Of a stretch of 64,000 nt of DNA, positions 1-12,300 are shown piece after piece. The notes beneath the pieces are model-generated. The model was given only the letters and a program-made list of their open reading frames with translations. It did no database searches and was not told where the DNA came from. The stretch is from assembly GCF_032854445.1 (NCBI RefSeq), contig NW_027017960.1:248001-312000 (forward strand), in the 5' to 3' direction. The stretch comes from Liolophura sinensis. Lineage: Eukaryota; Mollusca; Polyplacophora; Chitonida; Chitonidae. Both the position numbers and the translations under genes were made by a program. Each line of letters opens with the position of its first letter. Positions within the stretch are counted from its first letter, which is position 1.

Positions 1-636
1 AGCTATACAGTCACTCAGTAGGGAATGTGTTGGGTCTCAAGATCCAGTAAACCGATTAAACGAGAATTTAATTCGCTGAGAGAACAAGTGACACAACACC
101 ACTTTGCCAAAAGCGTTTTCATATCTTGAAAGCTGTGAAAAAATACTGATTACCATATTTGTCACGTGACCAAAAATGGTTGAATTTGAATATAAGTAAT
201 TAGACAAGGTAAGGTCTACTAATGACGTGGTCTTATTCCCAATGTACCGGTATACGTGTGTGATAAATTCTGATGAAAATCCGAATAGTTACATTTACAT
301 ATCACGTGACAGCAAACAGTTACTTCTTTAAAGCTTAATATGACTGAAATGATAGGACAGCACATGTGCTGTGTTAGGGTCAGAAATCCTTCAACTGTGT
401 AGGTAAACACAAAAGATAGGATTGTTTTGTTGTTGTTCCTTTTTTCTTTTCTTGCTTTAAACTCGACATTTTGACTCATGTCACAAAATAATGTCAAAAT
501 CTGAGTACCTGAATTTTTCCCGAAATTTAGGAGTGATGTGACGGAAAACCGTGTCTGCTTTAAAGTTGAATAGTAGTGAAGCAATAGAATAGCGTTTCAA
601 TAAAATTTGTATATTTTTCTGTGAAACAACTCTCCG

Positions 637-1995
637 ACAAGACTGTGTGTGGCATGTTGTCTGTGTTGCTAACGAGTGACTGTGTGTGGCACGTTGTGTG
701 TATGGTTAACGGGTGGCTGTGTGTGGCACGTTGTCTATATGGCTAAGGTAATTTCTTTTGTATACCATCTGCATGGCTGCATAGCTTTCTAACGTTTGAC
801 TTTGTGTGGCTCGTTGTCTATATGGCTAATGTAATTTGTTTTGCATACCATCCGCATGGCTGCATGACTTTCTAAGGTGTAACTGTCTAGCGCGTCACTG
901 TGCGTGGCACACTGTCTGTATGGCTAAGGTAATTTCTTTTGCATACCGTCCGCATGGCTGCATGGATTTCTAACGTGTGACAGTGTCTGGCTCGTTGTCT
1001 ATATGGCTAAGGTAATTTCTTTTGCGTACCATCCACATGGCTGCATGACTCTCTAACGTATAACTGTGTGTGGCACATTGTCTGTATGGCTAAGGTAATT
1101 TCTTTTGCATACCATCTGCACGGCTGCATGACTTTCTAACGTATGATTGTGTGAGCACATTTTCTCTATTGCTAAGGTAATTTCTTTTGCTTCCCATCCG
1201 GATGGCTGCATGACTCTCTAACGTGTAACTGTGTGTGGCACGTTGTCTGTATGGCTAAGATAATTTCTTTTGCATGCCATCTGCAGGGCTGCATGACTCT
1301 CTAAGGTGTCAGTGTGCGTGGCACCTTGTCTGTATAGCTAAGGTAATTTATTTTGCACACCATCCACATGGCTGCATGACTCTCTAAAGTGTCACTGTGC
1401 GTGGCATGTTGTCTGCATGGCTAATGTAATTTCTTTTGCATACTATCCGCATGGCTGCATGGATTTCTAACGTGTGACAGTGTGTGGCTCGTTGTCCTTA
1501 TGGCTAAGGTAATTTCTTTTGCGTCCCACCCGGATGGCTGCATGACTCTCTAGCGTGTAACTGTGTGTGGCACGTTGTCTGTATGGCTAAGGTAATTTCT
1601 TTTGCGTCCCATCCAGATGGCTGCATGACTCTCTAATGTGTAACTGTGTGTGGCACATTGTCTGTATGGCTAATGTAATTTCTTTTGCATACCATCCGAA
1701 TGGCTGCATGACTTTCTAAGGTGTGACTGTGTGTGACACCTGTCCATATGGCTAATGTAATTTCTTTTACGTACCATCCGCATGGCTGCATGACTCTCTA
1801 ACGTATAACTGTGTGTGGCGCGTTGTCTGTAGGCCTATGGCTAATGTAATTTATTTTGCATACCATCCGCAGGGCTGCTTGACTTTCTAACGTATGACTG
1901 TGTGTGACACATTTTCTGAACTGCTGAGGTAATTTCTTTTGCATACCATCCGCAGGGCTGCACGACTTTCTAACGTGTAACTGTGTGTGGCATAC
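637..1995. repeat. 84-bp satellite array, left arm
   Basis: About 16 tandem units of about 84 bases, each with GTGTGTGGCACGTTGTCTGT, GGCTAAGGTAATTTCTTTTG and CATGGCTGCATGACT. Units differ by several percent and a few are shortened. In receptor-gene terms it lies in intron 1. Confidence 0.95.
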
Positions 1996-2912
1996 ATGCT
2001 CTGAGTACATAAAATCTTTTTGACGTACATGGTATATATGTGGTTTTTCTTATCATTTGTATGGTTGTGTAGAATAGGTACTCTCATAGGGAACTCTATC
2101 TGACATACTCTGGCAATATTTAGTGTGCGGAACGCCTGCCAGTATAACCAAGTTGTATGATATCTGGGCTGCGTAATTATTTGCTTAAGATTTTATTTTT
2201 AGAAAAGACAACAAATAATATAACCTGAGCTTTTTAGGAAGAGGGATTTAAACAAACGTAAACGGCCAGACATTTTGATGACGTGCTTGGTAACTCTGAA
2301 GGTAAATTTTTAACCAGGAACTCTCACGCTGCCTAGAGATGCGCCATGTTAGAGCAACCGGAAACACAATGTCGCGTCCGTCGTACCCAAAGTACATGTG
2401 GTTACAGTAACACATGCGCAATTCGGGCTATTGGTCCAAGTTCTGTTCAGTATTGGACTGAAAGATGAAGGAGCACTTAATGGATAATACTGTTACACAG
2501 ACATTTTAGACTGACGATGCATTATAAATCTCTGCATGTTCATGTCCATGTTCGATACAACCCAAAGCTGTTTGCTCAGTGTAACCCCCTACCCCGCTGG
2601 TGGTTATCAAAGTAACGAAATGTTATGACATCACTACCAGCAACCAGAGCAAAAACGTTACGTTCATTCTAGGCTGACATTTTCATATGTAGAAGACAGA
2701 AATGCAAGTTGCATGTGGCGGTATGGCATGGTACCCACGCCATAGTTAGATGTTAGATATGTATTTTTGAGGTTAAGTTGATATGTGGACTGCGTAAATA
2801 GTAATGAAAATGAATGTTCCCGTGTACACTATAAAGCAAGGCATGGATCGGATGAGGTAACCGGAAACAGCTGCTTTTTGATTACCTCAATTTCCGCAAA
2901 CTAACTAATAAT

Positions 2913-3045
2913 TCACATACACGACGGCGTCGAGGAGGAAATTGGGCAGAGCCCCTGGGGAAACCCAAGAACATCTGCGTACGGCCGGAGAGGAAGCCAG
3001 CATGAAATAGATTTGAACTCATCGCGATAGCATTGGTGAGAGACT
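2913..3045 (-). mobile_element. SINE remnant, shared by both arms
   Basis: Reverse-strand SINE pieces (TACGGCCGGAGAGGAAGCCA and a degraded tRNA head) with an internal deletion. The matching right-arm copy at 53555-53750 is more complete, so this insertion predates the duplication. Confidence 0.8.
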
Positions 3046-3849
3046 TCTGTTTTTTTGCGTTAGTTTGCTCTCGTTAGTTTGTGTGCATATATGTGTATAT
3101 ATGACTCAGCTATCGAACTGAGAGTTGCATTTTATCTTCGATGCATACGTGCTTTCAAAGGGTTTGCTAAAATGATGGTATTGCCTACCAAATGCAAATC
3201 TTTATATTTAAGTGCCTTTGTAATTTCAAGTTTATATAGAGTCTCAAAATGAAGGGCAACAGAGAACTGTGTTCAGAAATGCTTCATATCATTTTTTACA
3301 TTTTTATTTTTATCAAGAAATCCTCAGAAGCAATTATTTTGTGAGGTTAGGTTTCAAGATAATATTTTTCAAAGAATTTCGTATAATTTTCAGCGACTAG
3401 AATTCATAAAATGCTTTTGGAACAGTACTAAAGGAATGAATCGAAGATGAGTTTATAGAAGGCAATTATATTTAAATGTTATATAGACAAATAAGAAAAT
3501 TCTTATAAAGAAAGTGATATGTGAACTTCATAAACTCCATTTAAAGGTGGTCCAAAACGACCACCATATATTATCCCACTTCGAATGATTTTTTCTAGGA
3601 TGCATCACAAATTCTGAAAGTTTAAATGAAAATAGTGTACTAGTTTTACAGTTTATTTTATCATTTCGCTTATATTCACTATAATGTATTCCACACTATC
3701 CGCACACTTTTGTTCGAAATTACTGTGTGTTCTATGATATGTTTGTTTTTGTGTAACTATGACAGAGGCTGAGAAACGTAACTAAATGGTGCATATTAGC
3801 TATTTGCACATGAAAGGTTCTTGCCAACGTTACTGTGATGTGCACACTG

Positions 3850-4108
3850 CACTATAAAAAATAATCTGTTTAATTCGACAGAAAGTGTGTTGTCTGAGTG
3901 ATGGCAGAATGTATCTGCTATTATAGCACAATATTGTGTAACATTCAACATAATGTCCTCCCAGTCTAATAGAATGGTTATGCTAAACTAATAGAATATG
4001 TGTGTCACATTTAACAACATGATCTGCTACATTAACAGAACACATTCTTGCATCATTGCGATAAAAGACTTTCTTTGAAATTTAACGGATTAATTTTTTG
4101 AGTGTAGT
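3850..4108. mobile_element. Palindromic MITE, left arm
   Basis: The ends are inverted repeats: CACTATAAAAAATAATCTGT at the left, and the reverse complement of the right end begins ACTACACTCAAAAAATTAAT. Inner segments pair too (ACAGAAAGTGTGTTGTCTGA with the far side). There is no coding potential. The partner is at 52495-52757. Confidence 0.75.
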
Positions 4109-4669
4109 AGTATCTGCATATTTTGGCGTTTGCTAGCGTATCTGTTTGTTGTATATCTGTGTATTTGTGCTTGAACTAGGCTTGCTAACACACATGTGTT
4201 TTATATACTATCTGTATGTGTATCTCGCCTATGCACAACTAGTTCTGACCAGTGATCCCTGTGTGCCGCATTATAGCGGTGCATTCGTGTATCTACTGGT
4301 TCTATATTTAACGTACACCTGCGAACTGCATGTAAACGTACTTAAATATAATTACGTATGTAATTGTTGAGGAAAGCTACAATCAGTAAGAGTCAGACAA
4401 ACATTAAACTACATTAATAAATTAAAATATTACGCTATCATTGATTACTGGAAAACAACTCCTCTAACAGTACACCTCCCGCACAGTTTTTACTCATTCG
4501 AAAGCTGAAACTGGAAGCCTTGATCTGATTGTAGGCCTAATGTTTGAACGATACATTGGTTCTTAAGTTTAATATATAGTATATGATGTCGCCTAACATA
4601 TAAGACTACAGAGAAGTTTGTCAGCTATTCTGCTGGGGCGTAAACATGGCTTCAAAGTACAGTTTTCTT

Positions 4670-4765
4670 AAGGTGCTATCGGTCAGTCCGGAAATTAAGT
4701 AGTCTGTTGTGCTGGTCCCATCGGTCAGTCCGGAAATTAAGTAGCCTGTTGTGCTGACCTCAACG
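4670..4765. repeat. 45-bp direct duplication, shared by both arms
   Basis: CGGTCAGTCCGGAAATTAAG occurs twice, 45 bases apart. The right arm has the same pair at about 51845-51925. Confidence 0.7.
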
Positions 4766-6134
4766 GTGACAGCTGTCGAAACAGCTTTGCGCCAATATGG
4801 CCCAGCGTTGAGATGGCTAGCTTCAATCTCTTTATCATGATTGCACCCAGTACGAGGCTGAGTCTCTACTGGTATGTTCCTCCATTTCGAGTATCTATTG
4901 TATGACGTCATAATTACAAGTTAGTCAGGGGGAAATACAGTGCGAGTTAGAGATATGAAGCGAAAGCCGCAGGCGTATGTTGATGTTATAAGGTCAAAGG
5001 GTAAATGAAATGATGCTCAGAAACGAAGAGTATGATGTTAAGGAATATGTCCAAAATTATTTTCAGCATACTGAGGCATGACTGGTTCAAGAGTGTATTA
5101 TTGGGGGAATCTCCGGGGGACTATATACAAGATGCGTAAAATTCATGTAAGGCGAAATCATAATTTCTCGAAAAACTGGCACTATGTTTCGCATTACATC
5201 AGCTGTACCCCTTTCAAACCTGTACAATATTTTGGCTATGGTGGAGGAGGGAAAGCACCCTGTAAAGTGTAATATTGCAATCTAACACTACCATACTTAA
5301 AATTAAGACTTAACACGTGTAATGTGAAGGATGTGGAAAAAACCTTGCAATCTCATATCGTTATGTTACAACTCGCAAACAATCATCAATCGCCGGTAAC
5401 ATTTATAAACGGTGGCCCGCATAATCTCTCATTTTGACACTAAGAAAATGTTGAAAATTTATGTTCGTTTCAAGAGCGTAATATCATAGGGAGAATAGAT
5501 TTAGGATAATGGTCGTGTGGAAGTAAAAATTAGAACAAAACGCATACTGTCAAGGGAAGCATGCTGATTGTCATTTAAACTGTAGTTGAACGGCGATAAC
5601 CGTTTCGTACCGTGTGATAGCCACTGTTTCAGTCGATGGGGGATAATTGAAGGGTCTGGGGGAGACGGAAAGTGGCGGAAAGAAAATTAATATAATTTAT
5701 CATCCGCTGAACAACATCAAAAGCCATTCATCAATTTGTTGTAACTCGTGTACTTTTGCTTATTGGAAGTTCAAGGTAATGTTCCCACACAAGGAAAATT
5801 GTTGACCTACATGTAGTCCTATATTTGTCCACACCATGTCCATGGTATCTGCTGAAAAAGTTTAGCAAATCCAGGTTTCCGCGAAATTATTTTAACAATG
5901 TCTAAACGTTTCTATATTTCTGTTTTACTTCGTGTATGTATATACTCACATAAGCAATTTGTCCGGAATATACTGAGAAAAATGATATCGTTTATACAGT
6001 TATACAGAGATTGTATAAGATCCGATGTTTTCCCTGCGATGTACAGATAGAGGCAATCGTATTGTGCAATTATAGATCGTCAGAAATTCTTTTTCAAAAA
6101 TATAGAATTAAACAAAATATTCATTTGATTTCAG

Positions 6135-6342
6135 TTTACCAACTGACCGTTGAGACATGTGGAACCAGGTTGGCTGGTACAGAGTCTGATGTTATTGTTT
6201 CATTGTTCAACAAAACTGGTATAAAGTTGGTGACAACGATCTCCGGAAAAAGAGGAAGATTAGATACAAACATGTAAGTATAGCCAAATCCGACATGCCT
6301 TGGCGTTACTTTACCACTAGTATGACAGGTAAAAACATGTAT

Positions 6343-6373
<31 letters not shown>

Positions 6374-9300
6374 TCTATCTATCTAATCATTTTTTTCTTT
6401 TATTTTTGTTTAACATCATATACTCAAGAATTATTCACATTTACCATGACGTCCAGTATTATGGGTGCTTGAAACCGGAGTATCTAGGAAAACCAGGGAC
6501 CTTTGGCAGCTTGGTGAGGAACATTCCGACATGTGAGGCATATATATACGCACAACACATTGGTGGAAGTCAGTGGTCATAAGAACCTTTACAAATTCCG
6601 CAAACCGCCAGTTGGTGGTCGACCGCTTCTCACCGAAGCACAACAAGCATTGCTTACGTTAACGTGGCAGTGTAGTGCAGTACCTTGTTTGGCACTCGCT
6701 TGGCAATCAGCACTGAGAGGTTGGAGCAAGGAAACTCGTCGTAACTATAATGTAACCGGTTGAGGTGTCATGTCTGGTTTCTTCGGCGTGATTCTTCATG
6801 GGCGGCATGGTCTTGCCTTGCCACAAGAAGACATAGTAAACATAGATGTACACAAATCTAATGACCCCTCGTCTACATAAGACTGAAAAACATAATTACA
6901 TACATACACACACACGCACACGCGCATACACACACACACACAGGCACACATGCACGCACGCACGCCCGTTTTTGTCATCGAAAGTTTTTTTCATTAGTTC
7001 CTCCCAAATAACGCTATGTATACATATTGATTTTGCTTGAAAAACCAATCCCGCACTTAACTCACAGCATCGTGGAGAGGTCACTTTGGGGTGTTTAACG
7101 TGCGTGAATAGGAGAATGCATTACCCAGGTTGTTAACGGGCCAGCGCCCGGCAATGACCCTGTCATCAATGCGGTCGTTGTCAGTTCAAGTTCAGCTCAT
7201 ACTGGCTTCCTCTCCGGCTGTACGGGAGAAGATTTTCCAGCAACTTGCAAATGGTCATGGGTTTCCAATGCACTCTGACTGCATTTTTCTCACTATAATG
7301 CTGGCTGTCGTCGTATTGGTGAAATATTCATATATAAATAAAATAATAAGCGTGAATATACTTTATTTCATATGAATTTTTCTCGTGATCGATGATTTTT
7401 ATTACCTGAGAATTTTATTTTAGGAGTTTAGCAAAGTAAATCAAAATCTGGTTTTATTGCATATCCCCACACATTTTAGAATTCTCTGATTTGCCCCATC
7501 GTGTGGTAAAGTGAGGTCGGCTTAAAGGGGCGTTACGTCGAAATTCCGCATTGCCATGGGAATGTTTCCAATGAGCTATGTTCAGTTTCCTCCCACTGTG
7601 AAACCTTACTTAAAAGTTCTGTAGGTCCAAATTCGAGTGAAGCAGTTGCTGAACTGAGTTAAGCTCGTGACTGCTAGCCACGAGGCACGTGTTCAGTCCT
7701 GCTCATGCATGGTGACTGACGCATTCAATCCCAGTAGACACGTCATGCACAGGCATCGATTGTGCAGAATTCCAAAACAGCCTGGGTTTATTTATTTATT
7801 TTTATTATTTTCTTTTATTCATTCATTACTTGTTCATTTGACTGGAAGTTCTTTAGCCTTACTGAGGAATGTTTCACTCATACAACAGGGACTGGGATTA
7901 TGGTAGGAAACAGGGAAGAGCCCCGGGAAAACCCTCGACCATCTGCAGGTTGGTGTTAGTAGTTGAATATTCTCGTGTCGCTTTCTGTAATCGTTTTAAA
8001 ATTTTATGGAATTTTGAAATCAACAAGTAACGGATTTTACTCCTCCATCACAACTTCCTCGTCAATGTTTACAGAAACGGGAGAGCAAATTACATGTATA
8101 TACACAGCAGCGTCCCTGAATGCGTTTGGCATATAAAGTTACCTCCCTTTGATACCATCGAATATGAAAAAGTAGGGCTCTCCAGGATCCAATATCACAC
8201 TCATTCTAAAATAGGAATGTACCTACTGCCTCGGTTGAGATTACATCTCTAATATACTTGGGCGCCATGCTTTGTAGAACAACGACATTGAAAGCGAGGC
8301 TGGATCATCTGATCTGAAAGGACTACGTCCGCTGTAGCCTATATAAGCAGCCCCATGCGAGAGCGAACGTACCATACTGGTGCTACTGGCGCGATTTACA
8401 TACGTTCGAACCATAACAGTTTAGATATATTTATATGTCGGAACGCGCGTCAGCGCAGCGTAATGACCCTGGAGCCTCTCACCAGTGCGGTCGCTGTGAG
8501 CTTCCCCTCCGACTCTACGTGGGAAGGTCAGGCAGCAACCTGCGGATGGTCATGGATTTTCCCCGGGCTCTGCCGGGTTTCCATCCACCATAATGCTAGC
8601 CGCCGTCATATAAGTGAAATATTTGTGAGAACGGCGTAAAACACCAATCAAATAAAAAAAATAAATAAATATTTTGGAACAGGGGCGGGGGTGGGTGGGT
8701 GGAGTGTGGTGGGTTGTTAAGAGCACACTTATCACTTGATCTTGCAATAACAGAGGGATTCAACAATAGCTACCGCGAGTTCCTCACTGTGTTCTCTAAG
8801 CGGGATGACTCATCTTCTTATAAGCATAAGCATAGGCTAATATACGAAAGTTCTATCATTCCCAGTCGGTAACATCTTTTTTCCCATATACCACACGAAG
8901 AGCGGTGACCTGCTATGTCTTCAGCTCTACGGAAATGTCAAGGTTTGCCATGCCACAAGATTACTTCTTCGAACTCGCTTTTCGTGCTGCCTTTCGTGAG
9001 CAACACCATGATGAATAACTTAATATTCATTAGCTATAATGTAAGTAGATAGTTCTATTTTATTTTGGATCTTTTCGATTATTTCAGATACTGGTTGGTG
9101 CTTGACTTTTATACTACTGACATAGATTTAGACTCGATGATTCTGAAAATACTTATTAAATATCTGATACTCCTCTATCAACAATTATTCTCAAATTTTG
9201 GGGGGAAATCACTACGCCTATCTATACATGAGCCTTGTCTCCGTACCGTTGGATCACTTAGAAAGGCGCGTGATCTTGATTGATATCACGCCAACAGGAT

Positions 9301-12300
9301 GGTCACGTGGCACGATTAAACTAATCTCATTGGACCACATTTGTAGCTATATAATAAATGAAGTTCGTTCGGGATCAGTTGCTTCCCACCAATGTTGTGC
9401 TGCGTGTAAGTGAAAACTGGTATGACACGTGGGAAAATGTGTCAGTGTTAGTGCCTATCGGTTTCTTCCAGTCATAAAATCTAAATTTGCAGTATAGGTG
9501 AAAACATCATCGTTAATGATCAATTCAAACAAATAAATAAGCCCGTAATAAGCAATTCCTAATTTTCCCCTCCCTTACAGGACGGATATTTACCATCTGA
9601 CATCAAAGGACGCCGAGGATCTTGGTCCCGTGTGTAAAGTCGGGCTTAATTTGACAAACACTGGTGAAGGTTGGTGGGCACTGAGGCGTGTAAGTTTCTT
9701 TTATACTATGTACAACCGAATGTCGCCGCCGTGATTTTCAATGATCCAGGAGCCTCTCGCCAATCTCGCTGTAAGTCCAACTGATGTCAGCTGGCTTCTT
9801 CTCCGGTCGTTATGTGATAAGGTCTGAAAGCAGCCTGTCAATGGCCATAGGATTCCTCGCACTCTACAGGGTTTCATTCCATCATAATGCTGGCTTCCGC
9901 AGAATTATTGAAATGGTCTTGAGTATGGCGTAAAACACCAATGAAATAATCAAATAAATACACGATCAAATTTATTTATTTCATTATAGATTGTTTAACA
10001 CGGTATCCAAGAATGATTCTTACACGTGTCTCTGACAGGGCACTGATCGGCGGTTTGTCAACATGTGCTTAGATTGATCAAGTGCATTTCGGATTTAAAA
10101 AGAATGTTGACTTTTGTCTGGTTTTATAGAATAACGCTGTATCATGCAAATGTTTGGGTCACTTCCTGAACTAACGTTTTACTTTTTGTTTAAATTTTAT
10201 GATTTTAAACAAGGCTTTGGGCATTAAGCATTTTTTCACCATCAGTAAAGTTGATGATTTCATCAACCAGGAAGACTAAACAACTCGTATCCGTGGTACG
10301 ATTAACAAGTGACGTCATGGATAATTGGTAATTACGTCACAGTTGAGTAATGTATATATAGGAATACTCCAAGCTGACTACTAAAAGCCAGTGGTTCACA
10401 GATAGAACTAATGGACATTTACATGTTAAAATAAAAACTGTTATTTGGCCACTAGCAGACATCTCACATGTTTCAAGAAAACACCAATGATTTGGAGAAA
10501 AGCTGGAAATCATTTGCCACACTATGGTTTAGCAAAAACGAATGCGTGTCTAGTCGTATACTTGTAACACGTTTATGGATAAGACGTCAGGGTTCAAATA
10601 AAAACAGTAAGACGTTTGAACGTTAATGCGTGTTTTTTTATAAATACATGTCTTGCGTCTTTAATATTTGCAGTTTTATTGCACAAAAGACGGCGACGTC
10701 TCTCATTAATCGTAGCACGAATACGATTTACTGGCCATCTTTTACATTTCCTGTCTGTCTTTTGTAACTTGAAGTTAGTAATCATTTCGCCATATTTCAG
10801 ATATATAAAGAAATATGGCCCTGTTTGTTCTCATTAATGAGGACACTGTGCGTCCAGCTCATGTTGCATTGCTTCCTCTCCGGTTGTACGTGGGAAAGTC
10901 AGCTGATGGTCGTGTGTTTTCCACAGGTTATGCCCGGTTTTCTTCCACCATACTGCGATAGCCACCGTCGTATGGGTGAAATGTTTTTGAGTACAGCGTA
11001 AAACACTTACATTATAAATAATTCATCTTTTCCTTTTACGCAGTTAACGGTACGTCATTCGGCAACACATGACGTTGGAATATTCGGCAGGAAGAGCTGC
11101 CCAGATGACCACAAAATTGGCAATAAACCTGTGACATATGAACGTAACGGTAAGTGAATGGTCTTCAACCTGATCGTGTGTCGAACGATCTTGATAAACT
11201 GCACTGTGAGTGCAGTGTGAGTCTGAGTGATATATTATTAGGCACTGTTGTAGAAACCGAGTGCCTAAACCAAAAGATGTTGTTCTTAAATTTATCTATT
11301 TACTTGACTGTTGTTTTACGCCGTACTCAAGAACATTTCAACGGCGGCCAGTATTTTAATGAAAGGAAAGCGGGCGGAGCCCGGGAGGAACTCACGACCA
11401 TCTGCAACCTGCTGAGGGAACTATTATTCTTAAAGATTAAGAGAAAACTACAACAAAGTGTATATCAGGAGAAAGACCAATATACACTGTCGTGGATAAC
11501 AGAGTATTCCCAACCGGATAAAATGTTTTTAAAAGGATTCTACGACTGTCTGTTTGAACGCTTTCGATATCAATGACATCACATCCATATGTTTGAAATT
11601 GTTCCTTTTTAATAGCCATTGAGCGAATGCAGTTTGTATCTAAATGTATATGCATATTGAATACAAAAGTCTTAAGCGGTAAACTCCATGAGACGTCAGT
11701 GGTCACATTGGTCACAGTATATTAAATGTATTTTTTTCTGTTAAAAACATTCTAAAACAGTAATAGCTAATAAGCGCTACATGCATTTTTATGGACAGTG
11801 TTGACTGGCTTATCACCTAGAGTATACTTTACTTTGGGGTTTTCTTTGCCTTTAAAGTCACAACAGACGACACAAGAACTATGGAGAAATGCTTTGTCCA
11901 GTGCTGTCACGCCATGCCTCGGGATCAATCTCAGACTTTGGTTAAAATTTCAGTGATTAAAGTTTGTGTGCTGCTTTCCGCTTTTTAGTAAAAATTTGTT
12001 GTATAATAACTTACTCAGAATTTACAGTGTCAAGCAATACTCTGACCTTATTACATGAGAAATAGCAGTTTTAAAGTGATTTAAGGTTTTTATTTAAGTC
12101 TAAGATCGTTTAGTGATTCCGAGTACGCAGGTCACTCCGATAAAGGACTTAAAATGTATCGTTGGCAAACATCAATATTTATCCTAATAGTGAACTGCTA
12201 TCTCTATTATAAACAAACCAGTTCTATCACATAGCTGTAACAATACCAATATGAGTAACAAAGGTAGCAACACCTTGAGCTTGAGCTGGTGAACAGTATT

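Larger units (their letters stand above)
2050..6134. other. Receptor intron 1, left arm: no gene seen
   Basis: Apart from the SINE remnant, MITE and 45-bp duplication listed separately, the stretch is AT-rich with no exon-like segment I can support. Two short open frames (4146-4370 and 5078-5272, +) also exist in the right arm, but they diverge like the DNA around them. Confidence 0.7.

Noticed and set aside
4146-4370. 74-codon open frame present in both arms (partner 52231-52455)
   Set aside because: About nine residue differences at DNA divergence like the surroundings, no splice context, and a composition typical of TA-rich non-coding DNA.
5078-5272. 64-codon open frame present in both arms (partner 51326-51520)
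   Set aside because: Similarity is explained by the young age of the duplication; no domain, signal or splice borders.
11154-11576. 140-codon open frame on +
   Set aside because: It starts in intron sequence and reads backwards through a SINE; the right arm does not keep it open.
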